Source: Apiosordaria backusii (taxonomy: Eukaryota > Ascomycota > Sordariomycetes > Sordariales > Lasiosphaeriaceae). From it: a stretch of 64,000 nucleotides of DNA. The stretch lies in contig JAUKTV010000001.1 of NCBI GenBank assembly GCA_030549205.1, positions 620,001 through 684,000 of the forward strand, read 5' to 3'. Positions 36,184-47,433 of the stretch are shown here, in pieces (the stretch's first letter is position 1; each line of letters opens with the position of its first letter). Made by a program: the position numbers and the translations under genes. Below the pieces are notes generated by a model, which was not told the origin of the DNA, searched no databases, and was given only the letters and a program-made list of their open reading frames with translations.

Positions 36184-36380
36184 GGCATTAATACCCCTTT
36201 TCACAACACAACACTGTGCGTTCGGCACTAATATCACCTTATACACTGCACCTAATACCCTTTTCACAACACATCAATACCCTTTCACGGCACATCCAGC
36301 ACTAATACCCCTTTCACAGCACATCCAGCACTAATACCACTTCAGCTTATTCACTGCACCTAATATCCCCCATATTCACC
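36184..36380. repeat. Tandem repeat, about 29-bp unit
   Basis: Imperfect copies built from CACTAATACCCCTTTCACA and GCACATCCAG, about six units, directly downstream of the small secreted protein gene. Related ACTAATACCC text also lies upstream of that gene near 35480. Confidence 0.75.
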
Positions 36381-37334
36381 CCTTGCGTTAGACTTTGTTG
36401 TACGATAGGAGGATAATAATATTTGTAAGGGAGGAGGATTCAAGGATGGGGCTTTCAGTCGGTGGCTATTGAAAGACAGAAGAATCTCGTTTTCAGCACT
36501 TCGAGCACATCATTACTAGAATAGATCTGATTTTTGTTATTCAAAGAGAAAGAATAGTCCCCATCACAATATCATCAGTTTCACCTATTTCACTCCTTTA
36601 CTTATGTGACTGTTTATTGTATTGTCTTTCAAGTGGAAGGTGGGCGGATAGGCTCAAAGACTTTTATAGTAAGATAGATAGATGACCAACAACAAAGGAG
36701 AATTAAGATTTGAACAAGCTACTTACGCTGGCACGTTGTGGACGAACTAAATAGAGACTGCTACTTGACAACAAGGGCATTGAAAGATAAGGGAGTGAAT
36801 AGGCCTTTGAAGGTACCTAGTCGACTGGCCTTGAAAAATACTTGGTAGGGGTTCTAATTGCATCGAAATACCTAGTACTTATTCAACCATCTTTAAGACC
36901 TATCTATAATCTTTTAACGTCTAATAACTACCTAGCTTTAAAGGGTCTGTTCACTATCTTTCAAGACCTTTGTTTCAAGTACCAGTCCCCATTTTCTTGT
37001 CCACATGACTGTTGTTTTCTAATCGATCATGATACCTAACTTGAAGCACTTGTCCCGCGACAGTTCACTTCCAAGTGGACGTCCCATCACTAGATAACAA
37101 ATGTTTCTTCTGCAACACCGGGTAGATCTATTCGGAGCTGCCTCTGAGGCATCAAGGTTTAGCTCAGCGCTATCTTGTATGAGGATCTCAAAGCTGTGGC
37201 TTTGGATCCGAAGGGATCTGGTCCATTCAAACCATTCCTGTAATTTCTTTGGCAGCAATCTGATGTTGTTATGATCCACTTGAGAAGGCACATGATGTCT
37301 CGAAAGAAGTCTGTAGCTGGCACGGTGCCAAGCT
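36381..37334. other. AT-rich intergenic region
   Basis: AT-rich DNA with no long open frame until the C-terminal-like stretch of the next leftward gene (37019-37345). It includes a stray copy of the 23320 minisatellite unit at 36818-36837. Confidence 0.45.
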
Positions 37335-39757
37335 TCAGCACACATTTGTAAGAATGTCTACTAGCGAACTTACAGAATCAGAGCAGTTTGAAGTATGAAA
37401 ATTGCCTAGAGTTCCATTCCGGGCTTTGGGCCATGTCGAAATGCCTGGATTCGAGCCCAGCGACGCGCTGTAGACAACTTGATAACCTCGACCTTTTTGA
37501 TCAGTAGCAGTAGAAGGGTAGACCATATCTCCTCTCGAAGTCTGCATTTTCATGAACCGGTCGATGGGCTACAGATAATAATTTAGTGGATATTGAGAAC
37601 CCCCATTCCCCTGCTAGGAATCAATGACCTCTACCCATTCGGTGATTAGTAGCCAGATTATGCGATTGCTTACCTATCATGGCATCCCGCTCCGTCAAGC
37701 CAGATTTAGTTGGCAAAACTTTCAGACATGCGAGTCCAAGCAAATCCCATCTGCGAATGCTCCTGTCACGCACGAACGGCTCGAACATCAGAATGATGTC
37801 CTTAGCTACCCACTGACCAACGGCTATAAACGGGAGAGTCTTGCAGAAAGCGTGAAAAAAGCTTTCTCTGTCTTCCAGCATATCTTCCAAGTGTGCCGCA
37901 AGCTGATATCGTGGTGTGAGGTGCAAATTGAGCAAAGAGCTGAGACCAGCTTCAGAGGTCTATGCATGCGGTACAGAATGGTTACCTAGGTAGTTTAAAA
38001 TTTTGCAGGTTCTTATTTTGGCTAAAGTTTTCTTACGGTTCTGAACAGTCCTCCAAATCTTTGGATTAAATTTGCAGTGGACTTGGATTCCAGGGTAGGG
38101 TCGGCGCCGAACTTGAGCAGTACATCTATAGTTTCCATGGCATGTTGGTCCATTTTGTAACGCCAAAGAGCGATGTGAAGGGGTGTGCTAAGAAGAAAGT
38201 CAGCCATCTGTCGTTTGCGACTTCGTGTAAGCGAGGGAATACAAACTGGTTGTAATATTCTTCATTTGTCGATATCTCATCAACCTCCAAGCCATGCTCG
38301 GTAAGAAATCGGCACAGCTTTGTTCGGTTGCCCAGGCAAGCATACTGAAATTTTGATTAGGCAGTCTTCTTGGTATTTGACCGATCGAATATTGCATGGA
38401 ACACTTACATGAAGCAGCGACCATCCATTTTCGTCCCGATCGTGAAGACCGGCCTTTCCCTCTTCAAATAGTGATACTAGGCCCTCAGTGTTCCCTTCAA
38501 GAGCTAGGTAGAATGCTTTGGATACGTTGGGTACAGTGTTCTTGATGTGAAGGTTAGGAATACTGGTGATTATTCCGAGGGCGCGTTCTCCCTGTTGAAG
38601 TCTTAGTGTCATCACTGAATGTAAGGTAATGCTGCCAAAGAAGTCTCGTTCATATTTGGACGGAGAGTCTTCATTGTTCTTCTGAAATCGACGCCTTCGA
38701 CGTTGACATTTGATCGATATTGTCAGAACTCCGCCCGCTAGGTTGATAGACTTCTGCTTCCGTATTTGCTGAAAGAGAGAGCCCTGAGCAACTGGCTGGA
38801 GTGGTTTTGACGCTGTATTCTGTAAGCTTCTGGCCCAATTGAGAGCCTATGTGATGGCTTACCCAGTCTGTTGATGTCCATCAAGGGCGAGGAGCATATC
38901 AGACTACTGATGAGCTGCAACTCGCGTCTAACATCCTGCACCTTCTCCCGCCCATCGTGCAATGGCTCGATTGTTGCTACTGTTGTCGCCGCCTGGTGAG
39001 GCTCATTGTGATGCTTTCGTGCGGTTTCGAGTAGCGATTGGAGATCGTCAATAAGCTGCAATGCGTCCTCGGATTCAACGGTTCCCTTGGTCTGACTGAC
39101 CACCTCTATCAAACGAGAGAGGCTCTCTCCCAAGCACGACTCCGGTTCAGAAGCCTCAGGCACCATTCGGTCTTCCTCTGCCTGCTCTGTGTAGCTTGCC
39201 GCCGACGTGCTTTTGGTTGTTTGGTTAGTGGTTGCAATCGAATTGGAAGGGACTTTGAGTCCAGCAACGTCGCCTTTGAGCTCTTTCAACAGTTCGTAAA
39301 TCTGCGACAACTGCGAACCGGATGCTGACATGTCTCTCATCTGTACCACATTGAGATGAAGTGTCAAGAGTGAGACATGGCCTTGCATTGTTTGCCTTAT
39401 CAGCTGCAGCTCCTTCTCCCCAAACACAGCTTTAAACCGCTTCCAAAGCTGCCCCGAGTGTCGGTTTGTCGAAGAGGCGCTGAACTTTTGCATACGGGTT
39501 TCGAGAGCGGCCACGGCGGCTGCGCACTTCTTGGTGGCGTCTGCCAGGCCCATTGAGTCGTTGGTATTTATGAGATCTATCGGTAAAGCGGACACTCGTT
39601 GTAGTATTAACTGAAGCTGTTCAACCTGATTGGCGAGATCGACAACAACCCGAGGTCCATCTTTCATGGCTGAAAAGGTTTGGTAGATAATCTTCGTGGA
39701 TTTTAGAGCGACTTCAACCAATGTAGCAACGCCGGCGACTGCGCTGACTAGCTCCAT
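37335..39757 (-). CDS. HeLo-like N-domain/ankyrin STAND-related protein, 3' part uncertain
   Basis: Begins with MELVSAVAGVATLVEVALKS, the start of the fungal HeLo-like/STAND N-terminal domain (Helo_like_N type), a helical module that acts as a cell-death effector in related proteins. Firm exons on the minus strand are 39757-38863 and 38812-38409. The second carries SKAFYLALEGNTEGLVSLFEEG and DENGWSLLH, an ankyrin-like unit. A third exon starts at 38344 (YACLGNRTKLCRFLTEHGLEVDE). Ankyrin text goes on at about 38207-38036 (STPLHIALWRYK, VLLKFGADP), but in another frame. No confident intron joins them; a 35-nt intron or a weak GTTGAT donor would be needed. Open stretches at 37935-37660 (LLGLACLKVLPTKSG) and 37559-37371 may be the C-terminal part. 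There is no nucleotide-binding domain. The gene is either intact with unusual introns or decaying at the 3' end. Confidence 0.6.
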
Positions 39758-42506
39758 GTTGTTGCATGAATTTGAAGCTCGACAGGCTTATGATGGTTGG
39801 GAAGATTGTGATAGTGGCAAGCAAGAGAACGTGCGAGAGTAAGGAGGAAGATAGAGTGAGACAGACAGAGCCAGAGAGACAGGTTAGTGGAAGCGGAGAG
39901 GGGTAGTCGCCTAGCTAAATGTATAAACGATCGATAGCCTCGAAGTCTGCCTGACATGCCTTGTCCTGCAGTAACACATCACAAATACAGCAGCGGGCTG
40001 ATGTGCTCTTACCAGGTCCTCTGATTGGGTGAGTTGAGCTGAGGACTTTAGTTGGGGCGCACAAGGGGAAATTTGCGATCTTCCCATCAGCAAGCTCAGT
40101 GGGCTTGAGAATTTGGCAGCGTAGTAACATAAAAATGCGATATCCTGTGGAACATGTTGTGCGCTTAGTCACGGGCGATTTGAAGTGTTTCGAATTATGT
40201 GAAAATCATTCCGAAATTTTCGTTGCTACCTGGAAGACGGCGATGCACGCAACTCGCACATTTCTCAGGCTGTAAGCCAACAACCCTATCCCCGTCCCAA
40301 ACCAACCCCGACTGAAATATAGCTGCCGAGATCCTCGCTTCTTTTCCAGGAACAAATCCATCAAGCAACCCAGCATTATGCGTATCCTTGGAGCAATACT
40401 CCTAGTCCGTAATTTTCGTACCAGGCCCCAAAGCCTCAAGGTGCAGGAACGGTGTCAAAACTTGCCCCCACACCTTCCTTGATAAGAACAAAACAGCAGC
40501 CGAAACACTGTTACAAACACCGTTCTGATCCCGTTAAAAACACAGTGCGGGGGCGCTTGCCACACCGTTACACCCGCTCAAGTGTCGGGTTCAGGCACCA
40601 TGATGACAAGGCATTCCCCCGAATAAAGCCGAACCAGATTGCCGGGAATACCTACACAAGGTTGCTTGCCGTCTTGTTTGTGATTGGCATGGAGATCCAC
40701 CTTCCACAGGTCCGATCTGCGAGAGTTGGACGGTTGATGAAAACGGGAATCTCAGTGTATGAAGTTGTGTTGATGAATGAGGATTGTGAAGTTGGTATGA
40801 GCAGGCAATGGAAGAAGTGTCGAGGGGGAAATCGAGCGCTACTGGCGATGATTGAAGTCATCGGAGAGCAATGGGAAGGGCAAGTAGGGTTGGATGGGAT
40901 TTGAAGAGGTGATGAGATGGGCGGGGAAATCCTGCCGTGGGGTCAGCACTTTGTCGGGATGCCTTGCTGCTGCTGCACATCGATCTGGAACTTGGAACGT
41001 GGCATGGTGCGTTACTAAGCCTTAACTTCCCGGCTCATTGGTGCAGTGATGTGCAGATGGCAATGGTTATTGGCTGCTTCCCCAAAGGGCAAAGGGCGAT
41101 TAATTGCCAGAGGCGAACGAAGCATCAAATCTCCGAATGGACTCAGTTGCGTTTTGAAGATAGATGCGAGTGCGTGTCTTTTGGTCTATATTGGAATTGA
41201 GCAACCTGCCATGAACAGTTGCGTCGTTGAGGGGGGTTTGGCCGAGAAAGGTGTTGAGGGAGACGGAGTTGGGGCTGGCCTTTGAAGGTCGAGGGTGGTG
41301 AAGTAGGTCCGTGCGCTGTGACCTGTAGACACTCCATCAGATATCCAACAAGATGACAATCAAGTAGAATAAAGGTATCGAGAGCAAGACAATTTTGACA
41401 TGACTTCGACCTGATACTAGACAGCAAAAGATGGAAGAAAGCCATAAAGAAAAGCAAGAAAACAGAAGAGAATCTGCTTACACCTGCCCAGCGATGGGCT
41501 GAGAGTTGTCGGGCGGAAGGCAGCGCATCGTTTACTGAACGGCAGTCGGGGTCGAAGAGAATCAAGTCAACCGAGAAAGTGAACCAGATATGTGATGAAA
41601 GGAGAACCACAGTAGATATACTGAAGAAAGTATGCAAGAAGGTTCCTAGTAAGCCCAGGAAATCGTTAGCGTGGTGGTTTGGATGACGAGGATCTTGTTG
41701 GTGTTGGACGGAAGGGCTATTGCTTAAGAGATATCGAGAATTTTTGGGTTGGAAGAGAGGGGTGACTGGTGTTTAAAGAAAGAAGAATTGGGAAGCAAGC
41801 TGTGCGCGGTCCGGGAAGAACAGTACCCTTGCCATCCATTGCAGTGAGCCCAGTGAAGGTGGACCAAAACTGTACGATCCATTGAAGTATACAATACAGA
41901 ACCCTAACCCCCTGCTTGAGGCTCTTAAAGCAGCGAGAGGTGAGGTTCACTGGACTCGGTTGCCTTGCGTGGTTCGCAATGGTTCGCATGGTCCGCCATT
42001 GAACCTGGAATTCATTCCAGCAGAGCCGCATTACTTCGTAGACAGGAAGGGCCCACTTCCCTCCCACGCTCATCTCCCCAGAGCTCAATTGCAACCAGAT
42101 CATCCAAAGAATATACCTTAGCCTCTGACACTCCCGCAATCCATTAACACCAGTACAAAATGCACAATGCTATATGTTGTTCATATCTGCTTTGGCTCCG
42201 CACTTTCGCACAAGACCACTTCTCTACCAGCGACTGTCTTCCTACCTCGCATCGACTAACCTAGCGGCAACCGTTTTGACGAGGGTCGTCTGCGACACCG
42301 ATCGACCACAGCTCCGTCCTGGTTCCGCCCATTCCTCCTTCCCACCACCTTCTGCGTCGACGATAACGTTCTTTTCGCTCAACCCACCACTGAAAGGAAG
42401 CTCTTCAAGTGCACATGTCGGGGCTTTTCAGAATCTTGCAAGCGTCGCGACTCGCCTCGTTTCCCAAAGTGACGTACGTCTACAGGGACAACAAAGCGTA
42501 ACGAGC
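39758..42506. other. Intergenic, no supported gene
   Basis: About 2.7 kb upstream of the HeLo-like gene. Open frames (for example 40452-40904 plus, 41143-41637 minus and 41717-42139 minus) have no recognised domain, and the minus ones lack ATG starts at their open ends. Confidence 0.4.
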
Positions 42507-42604
42507 ATCAAAGACTGCACCGAGTCTACCATGTCAATAAATGGAATGCACATCAACGATTGCATCGAGTCTGCGACGGCAATAAATGGAATCAACATCA
42601 AAGC
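42507..42604. repeat. 45-bp tandem repeat, two copies plus part
   Basis: Copies at 42507-42551 and 42552-42596 and a partial copy from 42597. The period is a multiple of three, so the plus frame reads a 15-residue repeat (S/N)-DC-(T/I)-ES with (S/A)INGM or I endings. Confidence 0.85.
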
Positions 42605-42659
42605 TGCTCCCTTTTCGAACAAGGGCTAGTCTTTCACAGAGTTCAGATCTTTGTTGCGT

Positions 42660-42960
42660 CTCGCCATGGTCGAGGGCAAATGTATAGAGGTTGATAACGC
42701 TCAAGATTCGCGAAATGACCCTACCAACAAGCTCAACATCGAAGATTGGCAAGCCTTGATACCACTCCACAGGACCCTGCTCCGCGAACGTCATGACTTT
42801 TTCCTCGCCTCTCAACATCCTCTCAACGCTGCCGCCGCACGATACCTGCCGACCGGCTTGCAAAGACCTAGGCAATGCTCTCTCGCATGTGGAGGCACGG
42901 TATTCGGTGCTCACCCGCCACGACGACCAATTCGGGACCACATCCACCATGACGCCCGCG
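42660..42960 (+). pseudogene. Fragment of a conserved fungal protein (HDFFLASQHP family)
   Basis: The plus frame has ALIPLHRTLLRERHDFFLASQHP, and a nearby shifted frame has SRMWRHGI. I recall both in order in a widespread fungal protein with an Est1-type (telomerase-associated/SMG-like) C-terminal part. Here they lie about 80 bp apart in different frames, and nothing of the later domain is found. It is a decayed fragment; the family link is from memory. Confidence 0.5.
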
Positions 42961-43836
42961 CATGCCAACACGAATCATGTGTCTGAATATTTCAGCGAGT
43001 ATGTCGTCGAGTTTACGCCGAGATGTAGGCTGACCTCAACGTCAAGTGCGATAAATTTTCGGCTCATGTGAATCCAAATGCCTCCTTACGTTCAGCCTTA
43101 CATTGCCATCTTGAGCCGCTGGATGATGTCAGGCAGACAGCGAAAAGGTTTTCTTACTTCCACCAACTTGTCAAGAATTCCGACAAAGCTTCCGTTTCGA
43201 ACGCCTTGCTGTCAGCTGGGCCTGTCTGGTCGCCGCATCGAAGTCCACTTCGTTCTGAGTCAAGTTTGGCTCAGACCATTGACCACGCTGAGAACATCTA
43301 TTCTCGGATCGCGAAAGGGCATGTCATTTGCTCGTTCGAGACCATCAAAAGCACCCCCCCTCGTCATCACCTCTTCCCCCTGCACTTGACTCACTGATTT
43401 GGGCCTGGTTCGTCTCTCGTGAAGCACTCCAAGGAGGTCAGGATGGTGTGATTCTCATCGACCGGAATTGCAAAAGTCCTGCACTGGTCCATCCGATCAT
43501 CCGTTGTAGAGTCTGCTCTAATACCCTCAACGCCTTTACGGTCTCATCAGTCTTGGGTGCGGCTGTATGGAAGCTTTCAATTTGCCCGATCCAGAAACGA
43601 GCAACGGCAAGCTTTGTTTGGGCAGATCAAGGTACTGTACACCACAATGGGTGGGATACAGATCAAATGGATCGACAACAAAGGAGACGACAATGACATT
43701 GGTCCATGGACCTTGGCTTCATTGTTGTATTTTTGAACCACGCTACCTTTATTGCCGGATCCTTAGCTCCCTTTGCAAACAATGCACATTGTCCTGTTGT
43801 TGGCACAACTATCGGATTGCCATCAACAATCTCTTG
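42961..43836. other. Spacer before the F-box gene
   Basis: Open frames at 43068-43397 and neighbouring stretches have no recognised domain. They may be further debris of the fragment at 42660, or promoter DNA. Confidence 0.3.
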
Positions 43837-43844
43837 TATAAAAG
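43837..43844 (+). promoter_or_regulatory. TATA box of the F-box gene
   Basis: TATAAAAG about 110 bp upstream of the chosen ATG at 43954. Confidence 0.5.
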
Positions 43845-43953
43845 ACATACGTTAGCCACACTCTGTGCAACCAACTCCTCCAAATCATTATCTACTTTTC
43901 AACACACTCACATACCGACATACAAATACACAACACCATCGAATACATTTGTC

Positions 43954-45606
43954 ATGGCTTCGGCTCAGTGTATTCTCTATGCGATTCCGGCGGAAATCCT
44001 TTGCGAGATTATTTCGTCGCTTGATCCTATTGCTCTCATTGCCCTTTCTCAAGCTTCGAAGTCGCTTCGCAACTTTATCAACCCCATAGAGCATGACTTC
44101 CAGCAACGCCTGCTCGCCCTGGAGCTGCTTCCAAAATATGGTGGCGCGGAGCGAGACCTCGAACCAGAGTCACCCGAGCTAGCACGCTTGCACACATCCG
44201 AGATGAGGCACCGTGGTAAAGATTGGTGGGCTAGCAACAAGTACGCTTGCTGTGGTTGCATGAAGATTCTATCGCACTCTATGTTCGATGACGATGACTT
44301 GTTCGACACGACCACAAGAAAACCTTGGGCGACAGGTCCTGAAACTCGGAGGATGGCCTTCACAGACTGGAAACCTACAAACACAACAGATGACAGGTTA
44401 TTCTTGATCCAGAGGCAAGCGTCCCAAGACGCCAGGGCTACAGAGCAGTGCCGACAGCGATATGAGGAGTCCATCAGCTGGTTTAAAAGGAACTTACGAT
44501 GGTCTAGCGAGGACGACGATGAAAACACCTGGGATGACGTGACAATGGATGACAGCGTGGACGACGAAGCTATACCGAAGCATCTAACATGTGTCGAGGA
44601 GACAGCCCCACTAATTGTCGGCAAGGCTCGTCACAAACGGAGATGCATTGAGTGCAAGTTTCGACGCAACCTCTACAGTAACCTTCTATGCGGGGATTCC
44701 AATGCCCCAATCGTCACATGTCACGATGCTCCGGGTATAAATATCACTTCCAGCTGGCTGTTCCCCGGCCTCTTGCCAAACAGGCGAGCACCGGAGACTG
44801 AGTGTCGCTCTTTCATGGCTGGGCCTCGCAATTGGGATTACGACGGACCTCGGATTCTGCGGATTAGATGCCCAGGCTGTGAAAAGTGGCAACGCAGTCG
44901 CGCCTTTGGGACGACCCTGGTGGAAGTTGGGCCGTGGAGGAGCAGTGTGAACGGGGCGTGGAGGGACAGTGCGATCAAGATGGACCAAAGCTCACCTCTG
45001 TGTCATTACTGTCATGTCAAGACGCACGGCAAAGCCGCCACTGCGGCGAGATTGACGGAAGTGGCCCTAGACGTATTGGGGAAAGAACTGGACCAGCACT
45101 TAAATGATATCAGGTACGTTTGGAATGCCAACCTGAATCGGATACACGAATTACTGGTTCGCAGGGGTCTGAAGAGGACGTGGGAAAAGGTTGCGACCCT
45201 CAGTGGTGATCCGCATGGCTGGTCGCTGCAGAAGGATCTGGACTGGAGGCAACTAGCACCTTCTTCAGACCATAACTTTCTCAAGCCAATCCACATGAGC
45301 CAGCTCCCCACACTCCTAGCCCGTAAACGTCTTGTCCAGCAAAGCTTGGCCCCAATCTTTAGGGAACTGGGACTCGACGGTCCAATTCCATTCGCCTACG
45401 AGATTACATGTAGCGAGGTTGAGCGCGACTTCGACTACCTGAGACGCTTCTTGCAACCCGATCATTATGAGTTCCATCACCAGACCGTCCTCGACATGAA
45501 AGCCGCATATGACAAGATCCTTGAGGCCAAGTCTACAGGGAACCACGACGTCCTCCTTAATTTGGTGATGGCGCAGGATGAATATGGTCGGAAGCTTCAA
45601 GAGTAA
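43954..45606 (+). CDS. F-box protein with CxxC zinc-like motifs
   Basis: A single exon of 550 residues. The frame is open further upstream, but the TATA box at 43837 and the domain start favour the ATG at 43954. The N-terminus (LYAIPAEILCEIISSLDPIA, then LSQASKSLRNF) is an F-box, the part that binds Skp1 in SCF ubiquitin ligases. Behind it lie four Cys pairs: CCGCMKILSHSMF, CIECKFRRNLY, CPGCEKWQRSRAF and CHYCHVKTHGK. They resemble the cysteine-rich segments that often follow fungal F-boxes and could bind zinc. An acidic stretch (EDDDENTWDDVTMDD) separates the first two. The C-terminal third is helical and unrecognised. It probably brings an unknown substrate to ubiquitination. The reading frame is clean. 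Confidence 0.85.
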   Translation: MASAQCILYAIPAEILCEIISSLDPIALIALSQASKSLRNFINPIEHDFQQRLLALELLPKYGGAERDLEPESPELARLHTSEMRHRGKDWWASNKYACCGCMKILSHSMFDDDDLFDTTTRKPWATGPETRRMAFTDWKPTNTTDDRLFLIQRQASQDARATEQCRQRYEESISWFKRNLRWSSEDDDENTWDDVTMDDSVDDEAIPKHLTCVEETAPLIVGKARHKRRCIECKFRRNLYSNLLCGDSNAPIVTCHDAPGINITSSWLFPGLLPNRRAPETECRSFMAGPRNWDYDGPRILRIRCPGCEKWQRSRAFGTTLVEVGPWRSSVNGAWRDSAIKMDQSSPLCHYCHVKTHGKAATAARLTEVALDVLGKELDQHLNDIRYVWNANLNRIHELLVRRGLKRTWEKVATLSGDPHGWSLQKDLDWRQLAPSSDHNFLKPIHMSQLPTLLARKRLVQQSLAPIFRELGLDGPIPFAYEITCSEVERDFDYLRRFLQPDHYEFHHQTVLDMKAAYDKILEAKSTGNHDVLLNLVMAQDEYGRKLQE

Positions 45607-46053
45607 GGTAGGGGAAGGTTTTGTTGATCGCACTCTTGGATAACAAGGTAAGTAAGATGCTTTCGCTTGATTTATACCCTGGGTAGGTTTGTTTTCCAGA
45701 GTCTAAACATAAAAAGATGAGGTAAGTGGCTTAAGGTAAGTTCCAAAATTATAGACTGGTCAATAGAAAATTGTCTTTGCTTTTACACCCATGACTCCCC
45801 ACATTTCTGTATTATCTGTGAGTGAAATTGACTGCTGTTGTGTTTTCGGCCTTTCTGGAGTCTGTTCGGCAGATTTGTGTACTATGCATCTGCCCTGCTT
45901 GTCAACTCTGCGCCTTCTCCTTTTTTTTTGGCCGCATGCTCACAGCCTGGCTTGCTATTTTCCGTCCAAAAAGAGCCTTCCGGATGGTGTCAAATCCAGC
46001 CCGATGCACACATGTCGAACGTGCGGGACGATGCCTCGTAAAAGAAAAGAACA
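45607..46053. other. Downstream of the F-box gene
   Basis: Spacer with short frames only; T-rich near 45920. Confidence 0.3.
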
Positions 46054-46227
46054 AAGTCGTTCGTTCAAAAAAAAAAAAAGAATATCTATCTATCTATATA
46101 AGTACCTAAGTTAAAGTGATCATGATTGCGCCATTTTCGAGTCCTTGCATTCCTGTCCTGTCCTGCCCTGTTCTGTCCTGTTCTGTGTAATAAGTCGTTC
46201 GTTCAAAAAAAAAAAAAGAATATCTAT
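46054..46227. repeat. 36-bp direct repeat pair, 138 bp apart
   Basis: Positions 46054-46089 and 46192-46227 are identical: AAGTCGTTCGTTC, then 13 A, then GAATATCTAT. Between them is a TCCTG/TTCTG pentanucleotide run (46151-46186). Likely a local duplication. Confidence 0.85.
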
Positions 46228-46404
46228 AATTTTTTGCCGTTTTCGGACTCGCTTATGGGGGGGTGTCGCAATAACAAGTGGCACCCCTCCCTCTTTGTTG
46301 TTCATGTTATTTTCAGCATTATCCGAAAATAACTGTCACTGCGACGTTTGAAATTAGCTTCGAGTTTTCAACAGGAGCAACCAAGTGGTAATGGCCTTTT
46401 AGCG

Positions 46405-46510
46405 TCATAAGGTATTGCTGTTTATACTCATGAGCGTATGTAGATGATCAGCCCCGAGTTTGGTTTTACGAGTCTCTATTACCCGTATAAACAGCTCTAG
46501 AAACCTGTCA
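46405..46510 (-). pseudogene. TPR fragment of a fungal NLR
   Basis: The minus frame ends with ETRKTKLGADHLHTLMSINSN, very like the kinesin-light-chain type TPR text (ETRKxxLGxDHPxTLxSM) of fungal NLR proteins. Only about one repeat survives. Confidence 0.5.
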
Positions 46511-46995
46511 TTGCTCGCAGCTCCAGCATGCCCTTGACGGACCGCACTGCGGGGCAGCAACGTGCTGACCTTCACCACCTTCTGGATAATGACTGCTGTT
46601 GCCATCCTAGCTGTGGCTATGCTGTCCGCTAAGCCAGTATCTACCGTGTATTCCAAGAAGCAGTACGACTTCGCCCTACTCCAGTATCAGCTGCCTTTCC
46701 ACACTCCCGTCCTCGGATCCTAGCCCCCGATTGGGTTACTGACCACCTTGTTTCTACCAACCGTCCCGAGTGTCGGTGGTTTCTCTTCGATAATACTGTT
46801 ATCCACGCCGAACGCTGCAGGCCCACTGCAGCTACCATCCATACCAACTCCTGCCGCCTGGGTCTCAGACTCTGAATCGACAGTCAGTTTCGTATTCCGA
46901 AATGATGGATAGCTGCCTAAGTGGATTTAAGCGGTTGTCGATAAACAACAGAGCAACAAGGCGACAGATATATAGAACCAGAGATTCTACACATC

Positions 46996-47200
46996 CTACC
47001 CCTTTACGCTAAACGTAGCACTGACCGTGCTGCTGTTAACGCTCACCTGCTGGCCTTGGTTATGACTTCCCCGAAAAGATTGTGGGCCCCTGCCCTGCTT
47101 GGGCATTTGTGGCTGCTGTCTGGATCCCTGAGAGCAGTTCTTCAAACACCTTACGCGATTCACCCAGGGCTTTCTTCTCCATCGCAACCTGCTTTATTGC
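46996..47200 (-). pseudogene. NLR-linked helical tail with amyloid-motif-like end
   Basis: The minus strand reads AMEKKALGESRKVFEELLSG and then TNAQAGQGPTIFSG. After a one-base shift it reads GSHNQGQQVSVNSSTVSATF and a stop near 46996. The first part resembles the end of fungal HeLo-like/SesB-type helical domains. The last part fits a G-S-x-x-G-x-Q-V ... F pattern that I recall from sequences following such domains and from prion-like signalling motifs. The shift and lack of a start mark it as a relic. The amyloid reading is a hypothesis. Confidence 0.4.
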
Positions 47201-47433
47201 ACTAGTCTGATCGGCTTCTGTCTCGCCCTCGTCTGGCTCCGCTAGGGTAAGTACTTCCAGCTTAGTACCAACCTCGGCCGACTACTCGTTTGTACAAGGC
47301 TAGCGCAGCTCGGCGACTCCAAACGACTAGACAGGACCAAGTATTGGGCAATGCTATATTCAGGCAGTGGTATGAGCAACAATTAGGTAGGCTTAAACTG
47401 CGTAAGTCTTGAGGCTGAGGCTGACAGGTGGCA

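Noticed and set aside
41143..42139. Two minus-strand frames with hydrophobic stretches
   Set aside because: Neither begins with an ATG at its open end, and no intron joins them into a membrane protein.
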